Below the pieces are notes generated by a model. That model saw only the letters and a program-made list of their open reading frames with translations, was not told where the DNA came from and made no database searches. From contig JAQTLU010000003.1 in assembly GCA_028714735.1 (NCBI GenBank), forward strand, positions 1-64,000: DNA of 64,000 nt, given 5' to 3'. Of the stretch, positions 48,039 through 58,607 are shown piece by piece (position 1 is the stretch's first letter; the number at the start of each line of letters is the position of its first letter). The translations under genes and the position numbers were made by a program. The DNA is from Gallionellaceae bacterium. Lineage in GTDB: Bacteria; Pseudomonadota; Gammaproteobacteria; Burkholderiales; Thiobacillaceae.

Positions 48039-49052
48039 TCAGGCGATCCGAGTCATGCTGGCGGCCCGTGCCCGCAACTGGCCGCAGCCGCCGTCGATGT
48101 CCTGCCCGGCCGAGTCGCGCAGCTTGGTCAGGATGCCGCGCCGATGCAGGTAACGGGCCATCGCCTCGGCACGTTCGCGGCTTGGCCGGTTGAAGTCCAT
48201 GCCCTCGCCGGTGTTGTAGGGGATGAAGTTCATCATCGCGTACTTTCCGGCCAGCAAACGGGCAATCGCCTCCAGTTCCGCGTCGCTGTCGTTGACGCCC
48301 GCGAGCAGGGTCCACTGGTACTGGATCGGATAGCCCGTCGTGCGGGCATAACGTTCGCCCAGTTCCACCAGTTCGGCGGGGTCGATGCGCGGCGCCTTCG
48401 GCAGCAGGCGTGCGCGCAGGTCGGCATCGCTGGTATGCAGCGAGAGGGCCAGGGCCGGCTTTACCCGACCCTCGGGCAGGCGTTCGAATACCCGGCGGTC
48501 GCCGACGGTCGAGAAGACCAGATTCTTGTGCCCGATGCCACCTTCGCTGCCGAGCAGGTCGAGCGCCTCCAGCACGTTGTCCAGGTTGTGGGCCGGTTCG
48601 CCCATGCCCATGAAGACGACCTTCCTGACCGGGCGGCGGCGGCGGGCGAGCACCACCTGGGCGACGATCTCGGCGCTGCCGAGCTGGCGCAGCAGGCCAT
48701 CCCGGCCGGTCATGCAGAACAGGCAACCGACCGCGCAGCCGACCTGGGTCGAGACGCAGACGCCATCACGCGGCAGCAGGACACTTTCTACCGTCTGGCC
48801 GTCGGCCAGTTCGACCAGCAGCCGGGCCGAGCCGTCCTCGCCGGGGTGTTCGGAGCGCACGCGTGCCAGCTCCTCCAGTTCGGCGACCAGGCCGGGCAAG
48901 GCTTTGCGCAGGTCCAGAGGGAAGAAGTCCTCGGCCCGGCTGTGGCGCTGGTCGAACGAGCGCACCTGGGTCCAGGCCCTGAGCACGCGCTGTTCATGGC
49001 CGGGTTTCGCACCCAGGGCGCGCAGACGTTGGCGGAGTTGTTCGATACGCAT
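48039..49052 (-). CDS. RlmN/Cfr-family radical SAM RNA methyltransferase
   Basis: A 337-residue radical SAM enzyme of the RlmN/Cfr family. The cluster motif is CAVGCLFC (CxxxCxxC) within STQVGC..., followed by MGMGEPAHNLDNVL and a C-terminal DIDGGCGQLRA whose Cys is the methyl carrier. It is shorter than typical RlmN, and the N-terminal accessory domain is reduced. It is not in the usual ndk-pilW-ispG setting of rlmN. It could be a second family member with a different RNA target. No symbol is assigned. Confidence 0.85.
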   Translation of the reverse strand: MRIEQLRQRLRALGAKPGHEQRVLRAWTQVRSFDQRHSRAEDFFPLDLRKALPGLVAELEELARVRSEHPGEDGSARLLVELADGQTVESVLLPRDGVCVSTQVGCAVGCLFCMTGRDGLLRQLGSAEIVAQVVLARRRRPVRKVVFMGMGEPAHNLDNVLEALDLLGSEGGIGHKNLVFSTVGDRRVFERLPEGRVKPALALSLHTSDADLRARLLPKAPRIDPAELVELGERYARTTGYPIQYQWTLLAGVNDSDAELEAIARLLAGKYAMMNFIPYNTGEGMDFNRPSRERAEAMARYLHRRGILTKLRDSAGQDIDGGCGQLRARAASMTRIA

Positions 49053-49106
49053 GAGGGGGCGAATCCTAGCATCGCCCGATGTGGCCGGATACAGGCGGCC
49101 GCCTCC

Positions 49107-50018
49107 TCAGTAGTCCGGGAAACGGCCGGAATACTGGGTCATCGGCACGTTGACACTGGTTACATTGAAGGGGATCCCATCGACCAGCGTGGCCACCGCT
49201 ATCACGGCTGCCTCGGCGGTGGCCGGACGCCCGGTTTTACCTTTGAAGCGCTGGGCCACCTTGGAATCGAAATCCCAATAGTCGGTCCAGTTCATCTCGC
49301 CCTCGAACATCAGAGGAACTTTAGGGCTGGCCGGACTCAGCTTGTTGGTATATGGGTTGGCCGCGCTGCCGACCGGCGCACCTGCGGCCGGTTTCAGTAT
49401 GCCGCGCAGATGCACGCCGAAATTGCCGAGGGCGTCGTTCTGGCCGCTCACCCGGGTCTTCACCGTCACGGTCTTGCCAGCCACGGCCTCGTCAATTGCA
49501 CCACGCAGGTGCGTCGAATAGGCCGTCGTCTCGAACAGATCGATGTAGGTCGGCATCCGCTTCATCTCTTCGAGCGTAAGTTCGTAGTCCTTGCCCTGGC
49601 CCTCGATGTAGTGATCGAGCAGCACCCGTTTCATTGGGTCGTTGCCGGCGAACCAGCGTGCCAGGGCATTGAACGGCTGCATGGCGCCGAACCGGTGTTC
49701 GCTGCTGAAGGCGTAGTGCGCATAAGACATGTTCCTGATCCGCTGGTCCATGGATTCTGCGATGGCCAGTGCGCCGCCACCCTCCTTGCCGCCATAGATG
49801 TCGATCAGGAAGCCCAGCCCCTCGTTCTCGAGCGTCTTGTACAGGCTCACCGTATCGATTACCCAGCCGGTGCCATCGCCCAGCGCGGAAAACAGGTTCC
49901 CCAGTGCCTGGCCTATCGGACCCGGTGCATCGGAGGCGTTGCGATTGAGGGTGCCCGGATCGATCGGTGGATGGCAGAACGAGAGGCAGGTCGGCTGGTT
50001 GAAGCGCTTGTTGGCCAT
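49107..50018 (-). CDS. Hypothetical protein, family not recognised
   Basis: A 303-residue protein without signal peptide, membrane helix or known catalytic motif. ATG 50018 has a strong GGGAGG ribosome-binding site, supporting a real gene. The N-terminus has Cys/Pro-rich LSFCHPPIDPG. The middle is helical (YAFSSEHRFGAMQPFNALARWFAG). The C-terminal third reads like a beta-rich module (MFEGEMNWTDYWDFDSKV, GIPFNVTSVNVPM). The layout loosely recalls secreted or polymorphic-toxin-type effectors, but no toxin fold, immunity gene or secretion locus is visible. It stands alone between housekeeping genes. Confidence 0.7.
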   Translation of the reverse strand: MANKRFNQPTCLSFCHPPIDPGTLNRNASDAPGPIGQALGNLFSALGDGTGWVIDTVSLYKTLENEGLGFLIDIYGGKEGGGALAIAESMDQRIRNMSYAHYAFSSEHRFGAMQPFNALARWFAGNDPMKRVLLDHYIEGQGKDYELTLEEMKRMPTYIDLFETTAYSTHLRGAIDEAVAGKTVTVKTRVSGQNDALGNFGVHLRGILKPAAGAPVGSAANPYTNKLSPASPKVPLMFEGEMNWTDYWDFDSKVAQRFKGKTGRPATAEAAVIAVATLVDGIPFNVTSVNVPMTQYSGRFPDY

Positions 50019-50141
50019 CGGATCCTCCCTGACTGGGGCGGTTGAACTGCAGCGGCGTGGCGGCAACCGGGAAGATTCAGTATTGATGATGCCGCAAGGC
50101 GGGTCAACCAGGCCTGCTCGGCGGGGACCGGCTGATCGTGG

Positions 50142-50852
50142 TTATTGCCGCCAGATCAGGAATACGCTGGGCCGTTTGTGCAAGTCCGGTAGCGTCAGCC
50201 GCCACTCGGTCACCGGTTTGGTGGCGATGAACTCCGATGCCAGGGTCAGGTCGCAGGCCACGCTGACCAGGGTGTCGTCGCGGCAGGCCGCCAGGATGCC
50301 TTCCAGCATGGCGTTGTTGCGGTAGGGCGTTTCGATGAAGGCCTGGGCGGCATTGTCGCGCCCGGCCCGCTGCTCCAGTTCCTTCAGGGCCCTGGTCCGC
50401 TCTTCCGGTTTCGTCGGCAGATAGCCGTGGAAGGTGAAGCGCTGGCCGACCAGGCCGGAGGCCATCAATGCCAGCAGGATGGACGAGGGGCCGACCAGGG
50501 GTTTGACCCGGATGCCCTGGCGATGGGCCAGGCGGACCAGGTTGGCGCCCGGATCGGCCACGGCAGGGCAGCCGGCTTCGGACAGCAGGCCGACGTCGTG
50601 GCCGGCCAGCAGCGGGGCCAGCAGGTCTTGCAGTTCGCTGTCCCGGGTGTGCTCGTTCAGCTCGGTCAGGGAGAGCTGCTGCAGCGGCGTTGCGGTGCCG
50701 ACCTGCTTGAGGAAGGCGCGTGCGGTCTTCGGGTGTTCGACGACGAAATGGCTCAGTGCTGCCGCGATGCGCCGGGTTGCTTCGGGCAGTACCAGGTCGA
50801 GCGCGGTTTCCCCGAGCGGGGTGGGGATCAGGTAGAGGCTGCCGGTCGCCAC
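50142..50852 (-). CDS. Tetrapyrrole-methylase-fold methyltransferase, RsmI-like
   Basis: A 236-residue SAM-dependent methyltransferase of the tetrapyrrole methylase superfamily. It has LYLIPTPLGE at the start, VGLLSEAGCPAVADPGANLV (SAM loop) and PLVGPSSILLALMASGL, as in RsmI, which 2'-O-methylates C1402 of 16S rRNA. It is shorter than RsmI (about 280 residues) and lacks its C-terminal HTH region, so it is an RsmI-like paralogue of uncertain substrate. It overlaps maf by 25 bases. Confidence 0.85.
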   Translation of the reverse strand: MATGSLYLIPTPLGETALDLVLPEATRRIAAALSHFVVEHPKTARAFLKQVGTATPLQQLSLTELNEHTRDSELQDLLAPLLAGHDVGLLSEAGCPAVADPGANLVRLAHRQGIRVKPLVGPSSILLALMASGLVGQRFTFHGYLPTKPEERTRALKELEQRAGRDNAAQAFIETPYRNNAMLEGILAACRDDTLVSVACDLTLASEFIATKPVTEWRLTLPDLHKRPSVFLIWRQ

Positions 50853-51427
50853 GTCAGCACGTCCAGGCCTTCATTGGCCAGCATCTCGGTCAGCTTGATC
50901 AGGGGCAGGCCGACCAGGGCGTTGGGGTCTTCGGTCTCGTAGCGGGCGATCAGGGCGATGCCGAGCGACTCGCTTCTTGCGCTGCCGCAGCAGTTGTAGG
51001 GCTGGTCCTTCTTCAGGTAGGCCTCGATCTGGGCGTCGGAATATTCGCGCATGACCAGGCGCACCGGCACGTTGGCGGTCTGCACGCTGCCGGTGCGGGC
51101 GTTGAGCAGGGTCAGGGCGGTGTGGAATTCCAGGGCCTTGCCGCGCATGGACTGGAGTTGCGCCACCGCCTTGGCGTGCGTGCCGGGCTTGCCGAGCTGA
51201 CGGCCTTCGAGCAGGGCGACCTGGTCGGAACCGATGATCAGGCCATCCGGGAATTTTTCCGCCACGGCCCGGGCCTTGAGCACCGACAGCCGCTGGGCGG
51301 TGTCATCGGGCGATTCGCCCGCCAGCGGGGTCTCGTCGACGTCCGGCGCGGCGACCTCGAAAGGCACGCCGAGCCGGGCCAGCAGTTCCCGCCGGTAGGG
51401 CGAGGTCGAGGCAAGGACGAGTTTCAT
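50828..51427 (-). CDS. maf: Maf-family nucleoside triphosphate pyrophosphatase
   Basis: A 199-residue Maf protein that hydrolyses non-canonical or modified NTPs. The family N-terminus LASTSPYRRELLARLGVPFE holds the catalytic Ser/Arg loop, and IIGSDQVALLEG carries the conserved Asp. The Pro-Tyr-Arg-Arg sequence suggests the YceF (m7GTP) subgroup, which often lies beside yceD-rpmF as it nearly does here. The 3' end overlaps the RsmI-like gene. Confidence 0.92.
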   Translation of the reverse strand: MKLVLASTSPYRRELLARLGVPFEVAAPDVDETPLAGESPDDTAQRLSVLKARAVAEKFPDGLIIGSDQVALLEGRQLGKPGTHAKAVAQLQSMRGKALEFHTALTLLNARTGSVQTANVPVRLVMREYSDAQIEAYLKKDQPYNCCGSARSESLGIALIARYETEDPNALVGLPLIKLTEMLANEGLDVLTWRPAAST

Positions 51428-51461
51428 GGATCAAGCTGACTGCTGATTGCTGACCGCTGCT

Positions 51462-53315
51462 TCATTCCGGCTGGATCTCGACCAGGACCTGGTCCGGCGT
51501 GACCGCGTCGCCCTTGGCCACGTATACCGCGACCACGGTGCCGGATACGGCGGCCTGGACCTCGTTTTCCATCTTCATGGCCTCGATGATGAGGATGCCG
51601 TCGCCGGCCTTGACCTTGTCGCCGACCTTGACCTTGACGTCGACGATGGCGCCGGGCATGGCGGTGGTGACGTGGCCGGCATGGCTGGGCCGCGGGCGTT
51701 TGCCGCCCGCCGCCGGACCGGGCTTGTCGCCGCTCTTGCGGGCAGTGTTGACGCCGGCGGTGAGTTCGATCTCGTCCAGGGTCTCCACCAGCACTTCCTC
51801 GGAAACGCCGTCGATATGGACGTAAAACGGCCGCTCGGTGTCGTCGCCGCGGCCGCTGCCGGTGATGCGGATGTGGTAGGTCTCGCCGTGCAGGGTGACG
51901 TTGAACTCGTTCGGCGCATAGACGGACGGGCTGGCGGCGGCTTCCTTGGCCTCGGCCGGCAGCAGGGGTTCCGGGGTCAGGCTGTTGGCGGCACGTTCCT
52001 GCAGGAAGGTACGGCCGAGATCCGGGAACATGGCGTAGGTCAGCACGTCCTCGTCGGTCTTGGCCAGCCCCTCGATGTCGGCGCGCAGCTTGTCCAGTTC
52101 GTCGCCGATCTGATCGGCCGGCCGGCAGGTGATGACCTCCTGGTCGCCCACGGCCATCTTGCGCACTTCCTCGTTGACGGCGCCGGGGGCTCGGCCGTAG
52201 CGGCCGAGCAGGTAGTTCTTGACCTCGTTGGTGACCGACTTGTAGCGGCCGCCGGTGAGTACGTTGAGCACCGCCTGGGTGCCGACGATCTGCGAGGTCG
52301 GGGTGACCAGAGGGGGAAAGCCGAGGTCCTCGCGGACCCGGGGGATCTCCAGCATCACTTCATCCATGCGGTTGAGTGCGCCCTGTTCCTTCAACTGGTT
52401 GGACAGGTTGGAGATCATGCCGCCAGGTACCTGGGAGGTGAGGATGCGGGTGTCGACCAGGTGGGTGTCCATCTCGAACTGCCAGTACTTCTTGCGCACC
52501 TCGCGGAAGTAGGCGGCGATCTCCTGCAGCAGGGGCAGGGACAGGCCGGTGTCGTATGGGGTGCCTTGCAGGGCGGCGACCAGGCTTTCCGTGGTGGCAT
52601 GGCTGGCGCCCTCGGAGAAGGCCGAGTTGCAGCAGTCGATGATGTCGACGCCGGCTTCGACCGCCTTCATGTGCACCATGGCGGAGAGGCCGGCCGTGGC
52701 ATGGCTGTGGGTGTTGATCGGCAGGCTGGTGGCCCCCTTGATCGCCCTGACCAGCTCATGGGCGGTATAGGGCGTGAGCAGTCCGGCCATGTCCTTGATG
52801 GCGATGGAGTCGACGCCCATGTTGGCCAGTTCCCTGGCCATGGCGACGAAGTAGGGGATGTCGTGGACCGGGCTGACGGTATAGGAGATGGCGCCCTGGG
52901 CATGCTTGCCGGACTTCTTCACCGCCTCGATGGCGACCTGCATGTTGCGGATATCGTTCATGGCGTCGAAGACGCGGAAGATGTCGACGCCGTTGTCGGC
53001 GGACTTCTGCACGAAGGCGCGCACCACGTCGTCGGCGTAATGCCGGTAGCCGAGCAGGTTCTGGCCGCGCAGCAGCATCTGGATGCGGGTGTTGGGCAGG
53101 GCGCGACGGAGACGCTTCAGGCGCTCCCACGGGTCTTCCTTGAGGAAGCGCACGCAGGAGTCGAAGGTGGCGCCGCCCCAGGCCTCCAGCGACCAGAAGC
53201 CGACCTGGTCGAGCTTGCCGCAGATCGGCAGCATGTCGTCGGTCCGCATGCGGGTGGCGATGAGGGATTGGTGGCCGTCGCGCAGGACGAGGTCGGTGAC
53301 TTGAACTTTTGCCAT
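51462..53315 (-). CDS. Pyruvate carboxylase subunit B (carboxyltransferase + biotinyl domain)
   Basis: A 617-residue protein with an N-terminal DRE-TIM/HMGL carboxyltransferase domain (TDLVLRDGHQSLIATRMRTDD, metal His pair in NTHSHATAGL), a PYC_OADA conserved domain (about 320-470) and a C-terminal biotinyl domain with the biotinylated Lys in IIEAMKMENEV. It can be annotated OadA, but oxaloacetate decarboxylase beta and gamma pump subunits are absent. With the biotin carboxylase gene 43 bases upstream it fits two-subunit pyruvate carboxylase, making oxaloacetate from pyruvate. Confidence 0.9.
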   Translation of the reverse strand: MAKVQVTDLVLRDGHQSLIATRMRTDDMLPICGKLDQVGFWSLEAWGGATFDSCVRFLKEDPWERLKRLRRALPNTRIQMLLRGQNLLGYRHYADDVVRAFVQKSADNGVDIFRVFDAMNDIRNMQVAIEAVKKSGKHAQGAISYTVSPVHDIPYFVAMARELANMGVDSIAIKDMAGLLTPYTAHELVRAIKGATSLPINTHSHATAGLSAMVHMKAVEAGVDIIDCCNSAFSEGASHATTESLVAALQGTPYDTGLSLPLLQEIAAYFREVRKKYWQFEMDTHLVDTRILTSQVPGGMISNLSNQLKEQGALNRMDEVMLEIPRVREDLGFPPLVTPTSQIVGTQAVLNVLTGGRYKSVTNEVKNYLLGRYGRAPGAVNEEVRKMAVGDQEVITCRPADQIGDELDKLRADIEGLAKTDEDVLTYAMFPDLGRTFLQERAANSLTPEPLLPAEAKEAAASPSVYAPNEFNVTLHGETYHIRITGSGRGDDTERPFYVHIDGVSEEVLVETLDEIELTAGVNTARKSGDKPGPAAGGKRPRPSHAGHVTTAMPGAIVDVKVKVGDKVKAGDGILIIEAMKMENEVQAAVSGTVVAVYVAKGDAVTPDQVLVEIQPE

Positions 53316-53358
53316 TTCTATAGACTTCCTGATTTACATGCCGAGGTGCGCGGGCCGT

Positions 53359-54777
<1,419 letters not shown>

Positions 54778-54956
54778 GGCGGGCAAATAGTCAGCGGCAG
54801 TGGGCGCCTATTCAGCTTCGCATGGGAAGGCGCCCGTTGAATGTCGATAGTCTATCCGGAGTATGCCCGATTGTCGCTGCGGTGCGGGCATCGGGACAAT
54901 CCAGCGTCCGGATTGGCTTTGACATATAAAGCCCGTAAGAATATCATTCCGTGCTT

Positions 54957-55391
54957 ATGTCTGCACGACCGACGTTGGATTCCATGCGCTTTGCGCGTGC
55001 TGGCGAGGACCAGTCGGGCGAGGTACGCCTCGCCGACCTGACCCGCTTGGCCGATGTCCTGGTTTCGGATGCGGGCATGGTGAGTTACCGGATACGCGGC
55101 GGCATGTCGGCCGGCCGGCCCATTCTGAAATTGGATGTGGATACGGCGGTGATGCTGGTTTGCCAGTCGTGTCTGGAGTCCTACCAGCAGGAAATGCGGA
55201 TCAGCCGGGTGTTCCCGGTGGCGCGCGACGAGAAGCAGCTGGGCCTCTGGGAGCGGGACGATCCGCTCCTCGATGCCCTGGTCGCCGATCCGGAACTGGA
55301 TGTGCTGATGTTGGTGGAAGACGAGATTCTGCTGAGTCTGCCCGTAGTGCCCCGGCATGCCGAGGGCGAATGTGGACAGGCTGGCTTTTAA
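54957..55391 (+). CDS. yceD: YceD/DUF177-family protein
   Basis: A 144-residue protein of the DUF177 family, linked to 23S rRNA accumulation and ribosome assembly. It has a CxxC motif (VCQSCLESYQ) and the acidic C-terminal LVEDEILLSLPVVPRH typical of YceD. It is directly upstream of rpmF as in most bacteria. GTG 54951 is an alternative start two codons earlier. Confidence 0.93.
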   Translation: MSARPTLDSMRFARAGEDQSGEVRLADLTRLADVLVSDAGMVSYRIRGGMSAGRPILKLDVDTAVMLVCQSCLESYQQEMRISRVFPVARDEKQLGLWERDDPLLDALVADPELDVLMLVEDEILLSLPVVPRHAEGECGQAGF

Positions 55392-55412
55392 GATAATTGC
55401 AAGGAGCATGAA

Positions 55413-55598
55413 ATGGCTGTTCAACAAAACAAGAAATCCCCGTCCAAGCGTGGTATGCACCGCGCCCATGACTTCCTGACCAACCCGCCCACCGCGGTCG
55501 AGCCGACCACCGGCGAGGTGCACCTGCGCCATCACGTCAGCCCGAGCGGTTACTACCGTGGCCGCAAAGTGGTCAACACCAAGGCCGACAACTCCTGA
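55413..55598 (+). CDS. rpmF: 50S ribosomal protein L32
   Basis: A 61-residue L32 with [19 protein letters not shown] at the start and the usual [17 protein letters not shown]. It is of the C-minus type without the CxxC zinc ribbon. AAGGAG precedes the ATG. It lies between yceD and plsX. Confidence 0.98.
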   Translation: MAVQQNKKSPSKRGMHRAHDFLTNPPTAVEPTTGEVHLRHHVSPSGYYRGRKVVNTKADNS

Positions 55599-55630
55599 TA
55601 TCTTCAAGCTAGCGATGCTCGTCCTTCGGG

Positions 55631-56683
55631 ATGGGCATGGCAATCATGCGCGAAGTCACCATTGCCATTGATGCCATGGGGGGCGATCACGGCCCTCATG
55701 TCACCGTTCAGGCCGCCCTGGATGTGCTCCGCCAGTTCGAGGGGGTCAACATCATCCTGGTGGGCCTGGAGGATGTGCTTGTTGCCGAGTTGCTGGTTCG
55801 CAAGGCCGCGACCCATACCCGCCTGCGCATCCATCACGCATCCGAAATCGTCTCCATGGACGATCCCCTGACGGTCGCACTGCGCGGCAAGAAGGATTCC
55901 TCCATGCGGGTCACTGCCGACCTGGTCAAGCGCGGCGAGGCCGATGCCGGCGTCTCGGCCGGCAATACCGGCGCCCTGATGGCGATCTCCCGCTTTGTCC
56001 TCAAGACCCTGCCGGGCATCGATCGTCCCGCCATCGCCTCCACGCTGCCCAGTCAGAATGGTCGTACCTACGTGCTCGATCTGGGTGCCAATGTCGATTG
56101 CTCGGCCGAGCACCTGCTCCAGTTCGGCATCATGGGTGCGGCCCTGGCCGGGGTGGCCGAGCACAAGGACGCCCCTTCGGTCGGTCTGCTCAACATTGGC
56201 GAAGAGGCGATCAAGGGCAATGACATCGTCAAGCAGGCCGGCGAGTTGCTCAAGGACAGCGGTCTCAATTTCTACGGCAATATCGAAGGCGATGACATCT
56301 ACAAGGGCACCGTCGATGTCGTGGTTTGCGACGGGTTCGTCGGCAATGTCGCGCTCAAGGCCTCGGAAGGTCTGGCCAAGTTGATCGCCGAGGAACTCCG
56401 GCATGCGTTCAAGAAGAACCTCTTCACCCGAGTCGCCGGCCTGATTGCCTTGCCGGTCATCCGTGCCTTCAAGCGCAAGATGGACCCGCGCGCCTATAAT
56501 GGCGCCTCGCTGCTCGGTCTGAACGGAATCATCATCAAGAGCCATGGCTCCGCTGATGTGTTCGGGTTCCAGCAGGCCATACTGCGCGCGGTCGAGGAAG
56601 TGCGCGGTGGCCTGTTGCGCCGTATCGCCGATCAGGTTCACAAGCACCATGGCGAGAACAACACCCTAGGAGACGCTGCGTGA
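55631..56683 (+). CDS. plsX: Phosphate acyltransferase PlsX
   Basis: PlsX makes acyl-phosphate from acyl-ACP for phospholipid synthesis. The 350-residue protein has [26 protein letters not shown], and [20 protein letters not shown]. Three in-frame ATGs occur at 55631, 55637 and 55646. The last ([13 protein letters not shown]) best fits the family N-terminus, so the true start may be there. Its stop overlaps the GTG of fabH. Confidence 0.95.
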   Translation: MGMAIMREVTIAIDAMGGDHGPHVTVQAALDVLRQFEGVNIILVGLEDVLVAELLVRKAATHTRLRIHHASEIVSMDDPLTVALRGKKDSSMRVTADLVKRGEADAGVSAGNTGALMAISRFVLKTLPGIDRPAIASTLPSQNGRTYVLDLGANVDCSAEHLLQFGIMGAALAGVAEHKDAPSVGLLNIGEEAIKGNDIVKQAGELLKDSGLNFYGNIEGDDIYKGTVDVVVCDGFVGNVALKASEGLAKLIAEELRHAFKKNLFTRVAGLIALPVIRAFKRKMDPRAYNGASLLGLNGIIIKSHGSADVFGFQQAILRAVEEVRGGLLRRIADQVHKHHGENNTLGDAA

Positions 56684-57654
56684 GCGGTGACCATAGACTG
56701 TATTCCCGAGTGGCCGGGACCGGCAGCTATCTGCCCAGCCGGGTAGTGACCAATGCCGATCTGGAAAAGTTGATTGAAACCACCGACGAATGGATCGTCG
56801 AGCGGACCGGCATCCGCCAGCGCCATCAGGCCGGCGAGGGCGAACTGACCAGCGATCTGGCCTTGAAGGCGGCCGAAAAGGCGATCGAGGCCGCCGGCAT
56901 CGATCCCTCCGATATTGGCCTGATCGTGGTTGCCACCACGACCTCGGACCGCATCTTCCCCAGTACCGCCTGTGTCCTGCAGGCCAAGCTGGGCATCGAA
57001 AACGGTTGTCCGGCCTTCGATGTGCAGGCGGTCTGCAGCGGTTTTGTCTACGCCATGACCATGGCGGACCAGTTCATCCGCTCGGGTCAGGTGAAACATG
57101 CCCTGGTGGTCGGCGCCGAGACCCTGTCGCGCATTACCGACTGGAGCGATCGCGGCAACTGCATGCTGTGGGGCGACGGCGCCGGCGCGGTGGTGCTCTC
57201 TGCCAGCGAGGAGCAGGGCATCATCTCCACCCACATTCATGCCGACGGCCGTTACCAGGATCTGCTGTTCGTCGATGGCGGGGTTTCCCTGAAATCGGAG
57301 GGCGCCTGCCATATGCGCATGTCCGGCAACGCGGTGTTCAAGATGGCCGTGAAGACGCTGGACGCCATCGTCGACGAGACCCTGGAGGCGAACGGACTGG
57401 CCAAGAGCGACATCGACTGGCTGGTGCCGCACCAGGCCAATATCCGCATCATCCAGGCCACTGCCAAGAAGCTGGGCATGGACATGGATAACGTGGTGGT
57501 CACCGTCGACCGGCACGGCAACACCTCGGCCGCCTCGATCCCGTTGGCCTTCGATACGGCTGTCCGCGACGGACGCATCAAGCGCGGCGAGACGGTATTG
57601 ATGGAGGCCTTCGGGGGTGGCTTCACCTGGGGTTCGGTGCTGCTCCGTTTCTGA
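56680..57654 (+). CDS. fabH: Beta-ketoacyl-ACP synthase III
   Basis: FabH starts fatty acid synthesis by condensing acetyl-CoA with malonyl-ACP. The 324-residue thiolase fold has the catalytic Cys in [11 protein letters not shown], the His in [11 protein letters not shown] and the Asn in [12 protein letters not shown]. It begins with GTG 56680 overlapping the plsX stop (GTGA). [12 protein letters not shown] ends the protein as usual. Confidence 0.97.
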   Translation: MSGDHRLYSRVAGTGSYLPSRVVTNADLEKLIETTDEWIVERTGIRQRHQAGEGELTSDLALKAAEKAIEAAGIDPSDIGLIVVATTTSDRIFPSTACVLQAKLGIENGCPAFDVQAVCSGFVYAMTMADQFIRSGQVKHALVVGAETLSRITDWSDRGNCMLWGDGAGAVVLSASEEQGIISTHIHADGRYQDLLFVDGGVSLKSEGACHMRMSGNAVFKMAVKTLDAIVDETLEANGLAKSDIDWLVPHQANIRIIQATAKKLGMDMDNVVVTVDRHGNTSAASIPLAFDTAVRDGRIKRGETVLMEAFGGGFTWGSVLLRF

Positions 57655-57671
57655 TAGACAGGATCAATAAA

Positions 57672-58595
57672 ATGACGTTAGCCTTTGTTTTTCCTGGTCA
57701 GGGTTCGCAGTCGGTCGGCATGATGTCGGCCTATGGTGAGGCCACCGCAATCCGTGACACCTTCGCCAAGGCCTCGGATGCGCTGGGCTTCGATCTGGCC
57801 GGCATGGTCGCCGAAGGCCCTGCTGAACTGCTCAACCAGACGGTCAACACCCAGCCGGCCATGCTGGCCGCCGGTGTCGCCGTCTACCGGCTATGGCTCG
57901 CCCAGGGCGGTGCCCGGCCGGCCCTGATGGCCGGCCACAGCCTGGGCGAATACACGGCCCTGACCTGCGCGGGCGCAATTGATTTCGCCGACGCCTTGAA
58001 ACTGGTGCGCCTGCGCGCCGAGGCCATGCAGTCTGCCGTGCCGGAAGGGGTGGGTGGCATGGCCGCCATTCTGGGACTGGATGACGATGCCGTGCGCGCG
58101 GTCTGTGCCGAGGCGGCCCAGGGCGAGGTCCTGGCGGCGGTGAACTACAATTCGCCCGGCCAGGTGGTGATTGCCGGCAACAAGGCGGCGGTCGACCGGG
58201 GTTGCGTCCTGGCCAAGGAGAAGGGCGCCAAGCGGGCGCTACCGCTGCCGGTCTCGGTGCCTTCGCACTGCGCCCTGATGCAGCCGGCGGCCAACAAGCT
58301 GCTCGCCGCCATGAACGCCATCGAGATCAGGACGCCCGCCGTACCTGTGATCCACAACGCCGATGTCGCCGTCCACGACGACCCGGCTGCCATCCGCGAT
58401 GCCCTGGCACGACAACTGTGCAGCCCGGTACGCTGGGTCGAGTCCATGCAGGCCTTCGCTGCCCAAGGGGTGACCCGGATCGCTGAATGCGGCCCCGGCA
58501 AGGTGCTGGCCGGCCTCAACAAGCGGATACTGGCCGACGTGCCGACCCTGGCGCTGGCGGATGCCGTGGCGCTGGCCGAGGCCCTGAAACAATAA
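57672..58595 (+). CDS. fabD: Malonyl-CoA-ACP transacylase
   Basis: FabD moves malonyl from CoA to ACP. The 307 residues contain FVFPGQGSQSVGMM, the nucleophilic Ser in MAGHSLGEYTAL, the His in VSVPSHCALM and ECGPGKVLAGLNKRI. It lies 17 bases after fabH and 12 before fabG. Confidence 0.97.
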   Translation: MTLAFVFPGQGSQSVGMMSAYGEATAIRDTFAKASDALGFDLAGMVAEGPAELLNQTVNTQPAMLAAGVAVYRLWLAQGGARPALMAGHSLGEYTALTCAGAIDFADALKLVRLRAEAMQSAVPEGVGGMAAILGLDDDAVRAVCAEAAQGEVLAAVNYNSPGQVVIAGNKAAVDRGCVLAKEKGAKRALPLPVSVPSHCALMQPAANKLLAAMNAIEIRTPAVPVIHNADVAVHDDPAAIRDALARQLCSPVRWVESMQAFAAQGVTRIAECGPGKVLAGLNKRILADVPTLALADAVALAEALKQ

Positions 58596-58607
58596 GGAGT
58601 GATGGAG

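Noticed and set aside
47532-50045. 837-codon plus-strand frame across zur, the RlmN-like gene and the unrecognised gene
   Set aside because: It spans three good minus-strand genes, has no domain and has an unstructured composition.
51462-53315. Oxaloacetate decarboxylase sodium pump alpha subunit
   Set aside because: The beta and gamma pump subunits are missing, and a biotin carboxylase gene is paired with it, so pyruvate carboxylase fits better.
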